From an uncultured Rubrobacteraceae bacterium (GTDB lineage: Bacteria > Actinomycetota > Rubrobacteria > Rubrobacterales > Rubrobacteraceae): DNA of 43,936 bases. The notes below the pieces were generated by a model. That model made no database searches. It saw only the letters and a list, made by a program, of their open reading frames with translations, and was not told where the DNA came from. This document shows, piece after piece, positions 1-10,893 of the stretch. The DNA lies in NCBI GenBank assembly GCA_902806085.1, contig CADCVH010000030.1, positions 1 to 43,936 on the forward strand, read 5' to 3'. Made by a program: the position numbers and the translations under genes. Numbering within the stretch: position 1 is the first letter of the stretch; the number at the start of each line of letters is the position of its first letter.

Positions 1-140
1 AGGCATAGCCGAGAAGGCATAGCCGAGAAGGCATAGCCGAGAAGGCATAGCCGAGAAGGCATAGCCGAGAAGGCATAGCCGAGAAGGCATAGCCGAGAAG
101 GCATAGCCGAGAAGGCATAGCCGAGAAGGCATAGCCGAGA
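1..140. repeat. 14-bp tandem repeat array, ten exact copies
   Basis: The unit AGGCATAGCCGAGA is repeated ten times without a mismatch and is already running at the first base, so the array probably extends upstream of the window. Because 14 is not a multiple of 3, every frame cycles through the same 42-base period. On the plus strand each frame meets TAG. On the minus strand all three frames stay open, giving a 14-residue peptide period (SRLCLLGYAFSAMP). No gene can be assigned to it from what is visible. Perfect copies suggest recent expansion. Confidence 0.95.
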
Positions 141-255
141 ACGGCGGCCCCCGCGCCGGGGGGGTCGAGGACCGGGGCGGCGAACGACGAAGGGGCCGGG
201 AGCGCTGTAGCCCCGGTCCCTCTACGCTAATCGCCCTCCCGGACCTTTCGAGGGC
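141..255. other. Non-coding GC-rich stretch with hairpins
   Basis: Between the repeat array and the Gln-rich gene there is no supported gene. Two GC-rich self-complementary segments are visible, CCCCC-gcgcc-GGGGG near 148-162 and CCGGG...CCCGG near 195-217. The second lies just beyond the 3' end of the minus-strand gene and could help end its transcript, but neither is followed by a convincing T run. Confidence 0.4.
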
Positions 256-822
256 TTACGAACCGCTCCTTATCTTGCGGTCCAGGGGCTCCAAAACCGT
301 GTCGCGGTTCTTGGTGCGCTCCTCGTAGTCGCGCACCATCCGGAGCTCCTCGGTGGAGAGGCCGCCGATGCGCCTGGAGATGTCCTCTACGGTCAGATCG
401 TCGTAGTTCTGAATCGGGAACCCGGAGTCTTGCAAACCCTTCTGGGCGTAGGAGAGGGGTATGTTGAAGAGCTGCGAGTAGGTGCCTATGACCTCCTGGG
501 TCATCTGCTGGAAGGCCTGTTGCTGCTGCTGGGCCTGCTGCTGGAAAGACTGCCGCTGCTGCTGGGCCTGCTCCATCCACTGCTGGGCCGTTTGCTGGAG
601 GGTTTCTCGCTGCTGCTCGGCCTGGCCCGAAAGGTAGGAGCCGGGCGTGTTGAGGAGTTGCATGTAGGTGTTCATCAACTCCTGGGTCATCTGCTGGGAG
701 TTTTGCTGCTGCCTCTGGATCTGCTCGGAGAGGGTCCGCAGCATGCCGAGCCACTCCTGCTGGGCCTGCTCGGGGGCCTGCTCGGGCGCCCGCTCCAGGT
801 TCGCCATCCTTCTCTCGGTCAC
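256..822 (-). CDS. Gln-rich coiled-coil, phasin-like protein
   Basis: This 188-residue protein has no signal peptide or membrane segment. Residues 12-130 are extremely rich in Gln and predicted helical. They contain an internal duplication: QQMTQELMNTYMQLLN (from 43) and QQMTQEVIGTYSQLFN (from 105), 62 residues apart. The tail, about 138-186 (YDDLTVEDISRRIGGLS, then RDYEERTKNRDTVLE), resembles the short actinobacterial C-terminal domain I know as DUF8129. Amphipathic Q-rich helices with a TPGSY-type turn recall phasins that coat polyester granules, but this is inference. The GTG start is chosen because AGGAGG lies 4 bases upstream. An ATG six codons inside, preceded by AGAAGG, is the alternative. 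Confidence 0.8.
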   Translation of the reverse strand: MTERRMANLERAPEQAPEQAQQEWLGMLRTLSEQIQRQQQNSQQMTQELMNTYMQLLNTPGSYLSGQAEQQRETLQQTAQQWMEQAQQQRQSFQQQAQQQQQAFQQMTQEVIGTYSQLFNIPLSYAQKGLQDSGFPIQNYDDLTVEDISRRIGGLSTEELRMVRDYEERTKNRDTVLEPLDRKIRSGS

Positions 823-913
823 GGTTCCTCCTTGTCGAGGTCCTCCATTTGGGACCCTTGCGTACCCGATCCGGGGCCTTCGGAATCAGGACCGACGCGC
901 CTGACGGCCGGGA

Positions 914-1417
914 TCATCCCCCGAAACCGTAAGCCCCAACCCTCCCCCACGGTCCCCCAAAGTACCGCCACAGGAGCAGGCCCTCCGCCCCGACCTCGAA
1001 CGGCGAGAACGAGCCTTCCAGGCGGCGGTGCAGCGCGCGCGCCTCTTCGGGCGGGACCTTGTTCTGGACCGTCACGTGGGGACGGAAGCCTTTGCGATCC
1101 TGGGCGCCGAGCCAGGCCCACCACCCGTCGGCGAGCTTTTTCCTTACGGTCGGAAGCGCCGGAGATTCGAGCCTGTAGCCCACGCCGCGGCCCATGAAGA
1201 CGAGGCCGGTGGCGATCAAGGAGAAGGGCTCCTGCCCGCGGCAGAAGTCTTGCAGGGCCTCGACGATCTCTCCCTCCCGGTCGCCGGGTAGTTTGTGGAA
1301 GAGGGTGAGGTGGGCGGGGATGAAGTTGCGCTCTCTCGGGAAGTGCTCCTCGCGCAGGCGGTCGAACCTCTCTTGCGAGGGGTCGTCCATCTTGAGCGTC
1401 AGGATCAGGGGTTCCAT
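914..1417 (-). CDS. 2'-5' RNA ligase family (2H phosphoesterase)
   Basis: The 167-residue protein carries the two signature histidine motifs of the 2H phosphoesterase superfamily, HLTL at residue 36 and HVTV at residue 114, about 78 residues apart as expected for the two-lobed fold. Family members act on 2',3'-cyclic phosphates or 2'-5' linkages in RNA or small nucleotides. The substrate here cannot be told. The size is normal for bacterial stand-alone members. It diverges from the lipoprotein gene at 1518. A possible -10 (TAGAAT) lies in the shared upstream region on the minus strand. Confidence 0.88.
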   Translation of the reverse strand: MEPLILTLKMDDPSQERFDRLREEHFPRERNFIPAHLTLFHKLPGDREGEIVEALQDFCRGQEPFSLIATGLVFMGRGVGYRLESPALPTVRKKLADGWWAWLGAQDRKGFRPHVTVQNKVPPEEARALHRRLEGSFSPFEVGAEGLLLWRYFGGPWGRVGAYGFGG

Positions 1418-1493
1418 CCGTAAACGGTCCTCTCTCGCGGAAAGGTTTGCCAGAGAATTCTATGCTCCCCCGTCGGCAGGGGCCGGGTTAGGC

Positions 1494-1508
1494 CTTACAT
1501 CGTGTAAG
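1494..1508. promoter_or_regulatory. Perfect inverted repeat, candidate operator
   Basis: CTTACA-TCG-TGTAAG is a perfect 6-bp inverted repeat with a 3-bp centre. It sits between two divergent genes and overlaps the likely -10 (TAAGCT, 1505-1510) of the lipoprotein gene, whose ATG begins 8 bases after that hexamer. The position suits a repressor site. The cognate regulator is not identifiable in the window. Confidence 0.45.
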
Positions 1509-1517
1509 CTCTGCGCG

Positions 1518-4054
<2,537 letters not shown>

Positions 4055-4114
4055 GGCGGTCGTCCTCCCCCACCGTGCCCCGAAACAAGACCCCGGGAGC
4101 CGGACGCCAGGGCG

Positions 4115-5707
4115 CTACAGCGGCGGCCTCGACGTTTGCCTGGGGAACTTGGACCAGGCGCCCGCGAGGTGCATCAACAGCTCGTTCTGGAGGCGCTCCC
4201 TCGTTTCGAGGTGCGCGGGGTCTTCGTATAGGTTGTCGAACTCGTCCGGGTCGTTGCGCAGGTCGTAGAGTTCTCCTTTGGCCTCGTCCACGCGGGAAGT
4301 CGCGCCGGCGGCGGTGCCGGGGGTGTAGGTGACGAGCTTCCAGTCGCGTTCGCGCCACATGTAGGCGGGGGCCTTCTCTTTGGGCTCGTAGCCGGTGCCG
4401 TGCATCTCGCAGAAGGCGCCGGAGCGGGTGGGCGCGGCGAGCAGGCTGCGGCCGGGAAGCTCCGGCGGCTTGGACCCGCCTGAGACGGAGAGGAGGGTCG
4501 GCAGGACGTCCACGAGCTCCGCGTGGCGGTCGTCGGTGGTACCGCGGAGGTGGGCCGGGACGCCGGCCCCGGCCAAGATCATGGGCACCCGCACGCTCGG
4601 GTCGTAGAGGCAATATTTGGAGAAGCGGTGGCGGTCGCCGAGCATCTCGCCGTGGTCGGAGACGAAGATCACGAAGGTGTTCTCCGCCTCGCCCGTCTCC
4701 TCGAGCCTGTCCAGTACCCGGCCGAGCTGCTCGTCGGCGTAGGTGCAGAGGGCGTAGTAGCGCAGGGTGGTCCGCCGGCGCTCCTGTTCCGTGGTCGAGG
4801 CGATCCATTCCTCCCACTGCCACGGGTCGGCGTGGCCGGAGAGGTCGGTGCCAGGCGGCGGTTTGGTGGGCGGCGGCATGTCGTCCACTTCGTAGAGGTC
4901 CTCGTAGCCGGGCGGGACGTTGAAGGAGGCGTGGGGGAAGTCGAAGGAGAGGTAGAGGAAGAAGGGGCGGTCCTCGTCTCTGTCGTTCTCCAGAAAGTCC
5001 AGGGCCTCGTCCGTGAGCCAGGCCTCGGTGTGCTTGTTTGGGGGGACGGAGCTCGTGAGGCCCTTGTAGCCCCCGATGGTCTCGCCGGAGCCGAACGGGC
5101 GGCGCTCGGCTTCGAGGGCGGCGAAGGCGTCCGGGAGCTCGTCGCCCATCTGGACCGCGCCGGGCTCGACGCGTCCGGGCTCGTCGGTGTTGCGCATGGC
5201 GCGGACCTCGAAGCCGCGCCTGGATGGTTCCGCCTCGGCGTTCGGGGCGAGCCTCTCCCCCATGTACCAGTGGGTCTTGCCGAAGCCTGCCGTCTGGTAG
5301 CCGGCGTCGAGAAGACGCTGGGCGATGACGGGGGCTGGGAGGTCCTCGTCGGTCGGGATCATCTGCGCGTTGTGCCTCACGCCGACCTGCGAAGGATAGA
5401 GGCCCGTCATCATGGAGTAGCGGCTCGGCACGCACATCGGCGCGTTGCACACGGCCTGCGTGAACCGGACGCCGCGCGCCGCGAGGCGGTCCAGGTTCGG
5501 CGTCTTGACCAGGGGATCGACGCTGCCCATGGCGTCGAAGCGGTGCTGGTCGGTCATCAGGAACAGGATGTTCGGCCCGCTGGAGGCGGGGGCCTTCTCC
5601 CCCCCACAGCCGGCGAGACCCAGGGCGTAGGCCCCGGCGAGCAGGCCGCCTGAGGCCCTCAGGAAGCCCCGCCGCGTCAGAACGCGGCCGGCGCCGGGGT
5701 CAGCCAC
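4115..5707 (-). CDS. Tat-exported lipoprotein sulfatase
   Basis: This 530-residue type I sulfatase would hydrolyse sulfate esters on the outer face of the membrane. It begins with a twin-arginine signal (TRRGFLRASG, residues 11-20) followed by a lipobox ending at Cys34. The catalytic CVPSR motif starts at Cys92, the residue oxidised to formylglycine. Metal ligands are provided by D53 in the N-terminal LMTDQ strand and by the SDHGEMLGD motif further on. A genuine formylglycine-generating enzyme lies 4 kb away (9,657). The GTG start overlaps the stop of the upstream glycosyltransferase gene by 8 bp, so the two are co-transcribed and probably translationally coupled. The substrate is unknown; glycan or choline sulfate are both possible. 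Confidence 0.93.
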   Translation of the reverse strand: MADPGAGRVLTRRGFLRASGGLLAGAYALGLAGCGGEKAPASSGPNILFLMTDQHRFDAMGSVDPLVKTPNLDRLAARGVRFTQAVCNAPMCVPSRYSMMTGLYPSQVGVRHNAQMIPTDEDLPAPVIAQRLLDAGYQTAGFGKTHWYMGERLAPNAEAEPSRRGFEVRAMRNTDEPGRVEPGAVQMGDELPDAFAALEAERRPFGSGETIGGYKGLTSSVPPNKHTEAWLTDEALDFLENDRDEDRPFFLYLSFDFPHASFNVPPGYEDLYEVDDMPPPTKPPPGTDLSGHADPWQWEEWIASTTEQERRRTTLRYYALCTYADEQLGRVLDRLEETGEAENTFVIFVSDHGEMLGDRHRFSKYCLYDPSVRVPMILAGAGVPAHLRGTTDDRHAELVDVLPTLLSVSGGSKPPELPGRSLLAAPTRSGAFCEMHGTGYEPKEKAPAYMWRERDWKLVTYTPGTAAGATSRVDEAKGELYDLRNDPDEFDNLYEDPAHLETRERLQNELLMHLAGAWSKFPRQTSRPPL

Positions 5708-7217
5708 GTTCGTCCCCGGGGCGGCCTCTGGGCGCGTTTTCCGCCCCTCCCTCTACGCGGAACTCGGCGACCCAGGACCTGTAGAACGGTTTGTAGCCGA
5801 CGAGGTCGAACTCCGTCTTGAGCCTGGAGACGAGCTCCGGGGTCGGTTGCTTGTGGGACATGAAGTAGAAGACCTCGCGGTAGCCGTCCTCCTCCACCCG
5901 GTCCATGAGGGCGGGGAAGTCTTTCGCGGTGCACGCGTCGACGTCGCGTCTCACGTCCGGCACCCGGTCGTTGAGGTAGTAGTCCAGGCGGGCGTCGATG
6001 TCGCAGCGGACGAGGAGGGTTCGCGGGGTCTCGTTCTCGTTGATAAAGGCGGCGGCGGCCCGGAGCTGCTCCTTGTTCGGCTCGGAGTAGTAGCCCAGGG
6101 TGACGAAGAGGTTGAAGAGGCACGCGGCGGCGAACCCGAGCGCCAGCGACCACTGGAGGACCGGGCCGAAAGTCCTGCCCGGAGGCGCCGAGGTGATCCC
6201 GCGGGCGACCAGGAGGTAGGCGGCCGGCAGGGAGACGAGCAGGTTCTTGTGCGTCAGCAGTTGGACCGAGGACTGGGAGAGCGCGTAGCCGACGAGGAAC
6301 GGGCCCACAAACCAGGCCAGGAGCAGCAGGCCCGGCGGGACAGTTCTGTCCCGCTTCTCGCGGGGTCCCCGGAAGAAGCCCCAGGCCCGGACCAGAAGCA
6401 GGGCGAAGAACGCGCAGGCGGCGAGGGTGAGGATTTCCGAGCGTCCGAAGATGAACAGGGCGTATTTGGGGAATACCGAGAGGGTCGCCTCCCCGATCCA
6501 GGCCCCCTGGGCCGTGCTGTTGCGCACCTGGTAGGCCATGCCGGGCAGCCACAGGACGTAGGCCAAGGAGATCGGAACGTAGATCAGGGCGACCCCGAGA
6601 ACGGCGCGGTACGCCAGGAAGGCAAGCGCCGCGCCCTGGAGGGAGATCAGGAGCGCCCCGAAGTAGTGGACGTAGGCGCACAGTACGGCGGCCACGACGT
6701 AGACGGCCGTTTCGGCCACGGGGAGCCTGCCTTCCTCGCGCAGGCCGCGCATGACGCCCCACCAGAGGTAGGCGGTGACGATGGAGAGCAGGATCAGGAT
6801 CGAGTATGAGCGGGTCTCCTGGCTGAAGTAGACGCCCGCCCAGGAGACCGCCACGAGCAGGGCGGCGATGAGCCCCTCGCGCCCCGAGTAGATCCGGCGC
6901 CCCAGCAGGTATATCGCGGGTATGCAGAGCCACCCGGCGATGGCCGACGGCAGCCTCAGGGCCCACTCCGAATCCCCGAATACCCTCTGGGCGAAGTGAA
7001 GGATCACGAAGTACCCCGGCGGGTGTATGTCCTCCCGCACGTTCGAGACGACCTGCCCCACCCCGTCGGCGCGGCTGAAGTACCAGCTCGCGAGCTCGTC
7101 GCTCCACAGCGACTGGATGCCGAGCCCGTAGAAACGCAGCGCCCCGCCGAGGACCATGATCGCCCCGAGCGCCAGATACGCCCGATTCCTGCGCAGAACC
7201 GCGGGGGCGTCGGACAC
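5700..7217 (-). CDS. GT39-type membrane glycosyltransferase
   Basis: This 505-residue integral membrane protein has about ten or more hydrophobic segments. The first loop carries the Asp-Glu pair of the PMT/ArnT-like GT-C fold (SLWSDELASW, D40-E41), followed by EDIHPPGYF (62-70), a second hallmark of the family. Such enzymes move a sugar from a polyprenyl phosphate carrier to an acceptor outside the membrane. It precedes and overlaps the sulfatase gene by 8 bp, which links it to surface glycan handling. No Shine-Dalgarno is obvious before its GTG; a TATATT hexamer on the minus strand lies about 45 bases upstream. Confidence 0.85.
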   Translation of the reverse strand: MSDAPAVLRRNRAYLALGAIMVLGGALRFYGLGIQSLWSDELASWYFSRADGVGQVVSNVREDIHPPGYFVILHFAQRVFGDSEWALRLPSAIAGWLCIPAIYLLGRRIYSGREGLIAALLVAVSWAGVYFSQETRSYSILILLSIVTAYLWWGVMRGLREEGRLPVAETAVYVVAAVLCAYVHYFGALLISLQGAALAFLAYRAVLGVALIYVPISLAYVLWLPGMAYQVRNSTAQGAWIGEATLSVFPKYALFIFGRSEILTLAACAFFALLLVRAWGFFRGPREKRDRTVPPGLLLLAWFVGPFLVGYALSQSSVQLLTHKNLLVSLPAAYLLVARGITSAPPGRTFGPVLQWSLALGFAAACLFNLFVTLGYYSEPNKEQLRAAAAFINENETPRTLLVRCDIDARLDYYLNDRVPDVRRDVDACTAKDFPALMDRVEEDGYREVFYFMSHKQPTPELVSRLKTEFDLVGYKPFYRSWVAEFRVEGGAENAPRGRPGDERG

Positions 7218-7486
7218 TTAGGGCCGCGCCCCCGGGGTCCGAAGATCGCGGGAAATGGCGAATATAAGACGACCACCGTGGCTCTCTGATGTTCGGGGCT
7301 GCAACTCTTCCGTGCTCCATACCTCGTGGACGTGCATCGGCGCGGACCCGGCGCGGCCCGCGGCCGGTAGGATGTTAGCGCGATCGTGGCAACGCTATGT
7401 AAACGTTCGGTAAAATCCCTTTCGGAGAGTTCTGTGGTGTTGGTAAGCTGCTGCGGTGCGACGGCTGAGGGACACGGGGACCGGGC
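7218..7486. promoter_or_regulatory. Divergent promoter region of the glycan genes
   Basis: This 269-bp gap separates two head-to-head membrane genes. On the minus strand TATATT (plus 7261-7266) could serve the GT39 operon. On the plus strand TAAAAT (7411-7416) could serve the 7,487 gene with a leader of about 70 bases. The -35 boxes are poor, so both assignments are tentative. No small gene is supported. Confidence 0.35.
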
Positions 7487-9643
7487 GTGCTCTCTGACCT
7501 GATCCTGGCCCTCCCGGTCGCGGTGCTCGTCGGCGTGGCCCCGGGCTACTTCTGGGCGCGATGCCTCTCCCCAAACACCGGATCGGCCGAACGGTTCGCC
7601 TGGTCGGCGGCCCTATCCCTGAGCCTGGTACCGGTCGCCGCCTTTTTGCTCGCGAGGCTGCTGGGAGGTGGCGTCACGCTGCCCATAGCCGTCGCCGCGC
7701 CCCTGATCGTGCTCGGCCTGGGCGCCGCCGCCTCCGCCCGCTTCGGCCCGTCGAAGGGGGGAGACGAGCCCCTCCTCGCCCCGCTGAGGGGGATGCCCGT
7801 CCCGGCCCTAGCACCGGTCGTCGTCGCGTTCGCGCTCGTCGCGGCCTCCGTCCTCCTAGACCCGCGGGGATTCTGGCTCGCCGGGGCGTGCGAGGGCTGG
7901 CCCACGGGCACCTGCCGGGCCGCGGGAGAGGCGCAGCGGTTCGTGCTGCCCGTCGCCCTGCTCCTGGTCGGGGCCGGGGCGGCGCACCTGGTCTTCTCCC
8001 GGCGCAACCACCGGGAGAGCGGGGAAGCCGGCGACCCGGAGACCGCGGGGCTATCCGGCGATTTTTCCGGGGCAAGGTTCCTGCTGCCGGCGGTGCTGTT
8101 GCTCGCGCTGGCGCGGGGGTACGTCGGGCCGGTGCTGCACGATTGGCCTTTCGTCAGGGGCCTCGACCACTACTCCCACGCCGTTATGACGGACATGATG
8201 TTGGCGCGGGGGGACACGGGCTCGTACCTGGTCTACCCCCCGGGGTTCCACGTCTTTACCGCCTGCGTCTCGCGCCTAACGGGTTTGGAACCGCTGGAGA
8301 TCTTCCCCGTCCTTGGGCCCGCCCTGATGGTGCTTCCGGCCCTGGCCCTCTACGCGCTGGGGGCCGGGCTCTGGGGCCGGATCTACGGCGTGGCCGCGAC
8401 GTTTTTCTCGGTGCTCGCGGGCGGGACATACTACTTCTTCAACGACGCCATGTACCCGAACCAGGTCGCCTCCCAGTTCCTGATGGTCCTCGCCGTCGTC
8501 GCCCTGGTGAGGATCTACGCCGCGCCCACCGCTCGCGACGGCCTTCTCCTCGCCGTAGTCGGCTCCGCGGTCGTCTTCTACCACCAGGTCTCCGGGCTGT
8601 ACCTGGCGCTGCTGCTCGCGGTGGTCGGCGTCCTCTTCGTCCCGTACCTGCTCCTCGGCCGCCACAGGCGGACCGGGCTCGTCCTGCTCGCCTCGCTGGC
8701 CCTGACCGCCCTCCTCTCCGTGGCCTACGCCTGGGACACCTACGATCTCGGGGGCGAGATCCTGGGCCTGCTCGGCGACTCCGACGCAGAAGGCGCAACC
8801 GCGGAGATCGGCACCGTCTTCGGTTCCCAGCCGGCCTACGACCTTGGGACCCTGATCGGGGCGATTCTCTCCCAGCCCGTCGCCTGGCTGGGCCTGCTCG
8901 GCGCCGTCCTGCTTCTCGCCGACCGGGCAAGAATCCCGGGCGTCCCGGAGATACTGGTACGGGCCACGCTGCTCGCGTGGGCCCTGGTCCTCTTCGCCGG
9001 CAGCCGGACCCCCCTCAGCGGGTTCCCCCAACGCTTCGGCCGGGACCTCGCCGTCCCGCTCTCCCTTCTCGCGGCCCTCGCGTTCGTCGTCCTCCTCGCG
9101 ACGCTGCTCAAGGGGCGGGGTTCGGGGCTGGGGGTCTTCGCGGGCTCCCTGGCCGTGATCCTCGCCGTCTCGCTCGTGGGCCTGCGCGGGGCGCAGAGCT
9201 TCGACCAGGCTGCGTCCGAAAGCCCCCACCTGCTGATGTCCCCGGGCATCGCCGAGGCCGGCGCGTGGCTCGCCGGGCACAACGGGGGCGGCAACGTGAT
9301 GGTCAGCCCGCAGGAGAACCAGGTGCCGAGCCGCATGATGCTCGCCATGGGCCACTACGACGCGCTCCAGTCCTACCCCGAGAGCGGCATCCGGGACCCC
9401 AGGCACATGCCGCCTTCGGGCCCGGAACCGCTCCTGGATACCCTCTGGGTCATGTACCACCCGGCGGGCGAGAAGACGCAAGTCCTCCTCCAAAAACACG
9501 ACGTGCGGTACGTCGTCCTGTACAAAAAGATGCCGGACCGTCCGGTCACGCCTTTCTGGAGGATCTTCAAACCGCGGCCGGACCTCTACGAGAACGTCTT
9601 CGAGAACGAGGCCGTCCTGATCGTGGCGCCCCGTCCGGCCTGA
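7487..9643 (+). CDS. Large polytopic membrane protein, GT-C-like
   Basis: The 718 residues include roughly 15 to 18 hydrophobic segments, beginning at the very N terminus ([17 protein letters not shown]), and end in a soluble domain of about 140 residues after position 575. The first large loop contains [11 protein letters not shown] and [10 protein letters not shown], an arrangement like the catalytic loop and PPG motif of GT-C glycosyltransferases. I infer a lipid-linked sugar transferase or a related surface-glycan protein, but do not recognise a characterised family. The GTG start and N-terminal helix fit. The FGE gene follows after 13 bases, so the two may share a transcript. Confidence 0.7.
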   Translation: MLSDLILALPVAVLVGVAPGYFWARCLSPNTGSAERFAWSAALSLSLVPVAAFLLARLLGGGVTLPIAVAAPLIVLGLGAAASARFGPSKGGDEPLLAPLRGMPVPALAPVVVAFALVAASVLLDPRGFWLAGACEGWPTGTCRAAGEAQRFVLPVALLLVGAGAAHLVFSRRNHRESGEAGDPETAGLSGDFSGARFLLPAVLLLALARGYVGPVLHDWPFVRGLDHYSHAVMTDMMLARGDTGSYLVYPPGFHVFTACVSRLTGLEPLEIFPVLGPALMVLPALALYALGAGLWGRIYGVAATFFSVLAGGTYYFFNDAMYPNQVASQFLMVLAVVALVRIYAAPTARDGLLLAVVGSAVVFYHQVSGLYLALLLAVVGVLFVPYLLLGRHRRTGLVLLASLALTALLSVAYAWDTYDLGGEILGLLGDSDAEGATAEIGTVFGSQPAYDLGTLIGAILSQPVAWLGLLGAVLLLADRARIPGVPEILVRATLLAWALVLFAGSRTPLSGFPQRFGRDLAVPLSLLAALAFVVLLATLLKGRGSGLGVFAGSLAVILAVSLVGLRGAQSFDQAASESPHLLMSPGIAEAGAWLAGHNGGGNVMVSPQENQVPSRMMLAMGHYDALQSYPESGIRDPRHMPPSGPEPLLDTLWVMYHPAGEKTQVLLQKHDVRYVVLYKKMPDRPVTPFWRIFKPRPDLYENVFENEAVLIVAPRPA

Positions 9644-9656
9644 TAACCTCTCGAAC

Positions 9657-10637
9657 GTGAACGAGGGAAGGAAGCCCGCGGCGCACGCAACAGAGAGCAT
9701 CCGCTCGTGCTGCGCCCCCGCCAGGTCTCCCGCGGAAACCTCCGGGGATTCCGGTCAGACGGGAGAGACGCGTCCGACCCCTGGGATGGTCGGGCTCCCC
9801 GGCGGCGAGTTCCTCATGGGCACGGACGACGGCAAGGGCTTCCCGCAGGACGGCGAGGGGCCCGTCCGCAAGGTCCGGCTCTCCCCCTTCTCAATCTCCC
9901 CCCACGCGACGACGAACGCCGAGTTCTCCGGGTTCGTCGAGGCGACCGGCTACAGGACGGAGGCGGAAGAGTTCGGCTGGTCCTTCGTCTTCTACGGTTT
10001 CTTGCCGGCGGCGGGGGTAAAGATAAAGGGCATGGTCGGCGCCGCCCCCTGGTGGAGGGGTGTCGAGGGCGCGTTCTGGCGGGAACCGGAGGGACCGGGC
10101 TCCGGTTTGGAAGGCCGCGCGGACCATCCCGTCGTCCACGTTTCGCACAACGACGCCCTGGCCTACTGCGCCTGGGCAGGCGTGCGGCTCCCGACGGAGG
10201 CCGAGTGGGAGTACGCCGCCAGGGGCGGCCTGAAGGGGCGCCGCTTCCCCTGGGGCAACACCCTCACCCCCAACCGCGAGCACCGCTGCAACATCTGGCA
10301 GGGCGAGTTCCCCGCCCGCAACACCACCGAGGACGGCTACCGGGGCACCTGCCCGGTGGACGCCTTCCCGCCCAACGGCTTCGGCCTCTTCAACGTCTCA
10401 GGCAACGTGTGGGAGTGGTGCTCCGACTGGTTCAGCGCGACCGCCCACAGAGACGGCGGCAAAGCCCCGCGGGGGGATCCCGCAGGCCCGCCATCGGGAA
10501 CGGCCAGGGTCATCCGGGGCGGCTCTTACCTCTGCCACAGGTCGTACTGTAACCGCTACCGGGTCGCCGCGCGCTCCTCCAACACCCCGGACTCCTCCAC
10601 AGGCAACACGGGCTTCCGCTGCGCCGCCGACGGGTAG
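9657..10637 (+). CDS. Formylglycine-generating enzyme (sulfatase activator)
   Basis: FGE oxidises the Cys of the CxPxR motif in type I sulfatases to formylglycine using oxygen and copper. The 326-residue protein has the complete fold: GGEFLMG near 48, [19 protein letters not shown] at about 160, [26 protein letters not shown], and the terminal [15 protein letters not shown]. Its Cys293 and Cys298 are the copper-binding, catalytic pair. The retained C-x4-C pair separates it from EgtB-like and other FGE-fold proteins that lack it. The N-terminal 45 residues, including a CCAPAR motif, also occur in related proteins as far as I recall. The likely client is the sulfatase at 4,115. A TAACCT hexamer ends 7 bases before the GTG, so an independent leaderless start is possible. 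Confidence 0.95.
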   Translation: MNEGRKPAAHATESIRSCCAPARSPAETSGDSGQTGETRPTPGMVGLPGGEFLMGTDDGKGFPQDGEGPVRKVRLSPFSISPHATTNAEFSGFVEATGYRTEAEEFGWSFVFYGFLPAAGVKIKGMVGAAPWWRGVEGAFWREPEGPGSGLEGRADHPVVHVSHNDALAYCAWAGVRLPTEAEWEYAARGGLKGRRFPWGNTLTPNREHRCNIWQGEFPARNTTEDGYRGTCPVDAFPPNGFGLFNVSGNVWEWCSDWFSATAHRDGGKAPRGDPAGPPSGTARVIRGGSYLCHRSYCNRYRVAARSSNTPDSSTGNTGFRCAADG

Positions 10638-10815
10638 GTATTGGGTTTTGAGGCATAAGGCTTTAGGCAACTAAGGTTTTAGGTAACGCAACTAAGGCCG
10701 CCAACCGTCTCTACAACGGGGTTCGCGGGTATCGGTTCTCTACACGGATAAGTGGTCGTCCGAAAAGCGAAAAAGCAACCCGGAACCCAATACCTCAAAA
10801 CCTAGAACCTCAAAG
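10637..10815. repeat. Inverted-repeat intergenic element (copy A)
   Basis: GGTATTGGGTT at 10637-10647 is perfectly complementary to AACCCAATACC at 10784-10794. The right arm continues into CCTCAAAACC and CCTAGAACCTCAAAG (to 10815), matching GGTTTTGAGG in the left arm. The right arm shares the motif CCTAGAAC-TCAAA with a second element at 35,990-36,105. The element fills the convergent gap between the FGE and permease genes and overlaps the FGE stop. It has no coding capacity and looks like a small dispersed repeat or a decayed miniature element. Confidence 0.6.
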
Positions 10816-10893
10816 CCTTGCGCCTCCGAGTACCTCGACCTGGCAGATTATCCTCCCGTCGAGTTGGCGGCTCGAAGTAATCAAAAGTCGCTG

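Noticed and set aside
227-754. Long open frames with Pro, Arg and Ala runs on both strands over the Gln-rich gene
   Set aside because: They are shadows of the GC-rich third positions of the real gene at 256-822 and have no ribosome site or recognisable domain.
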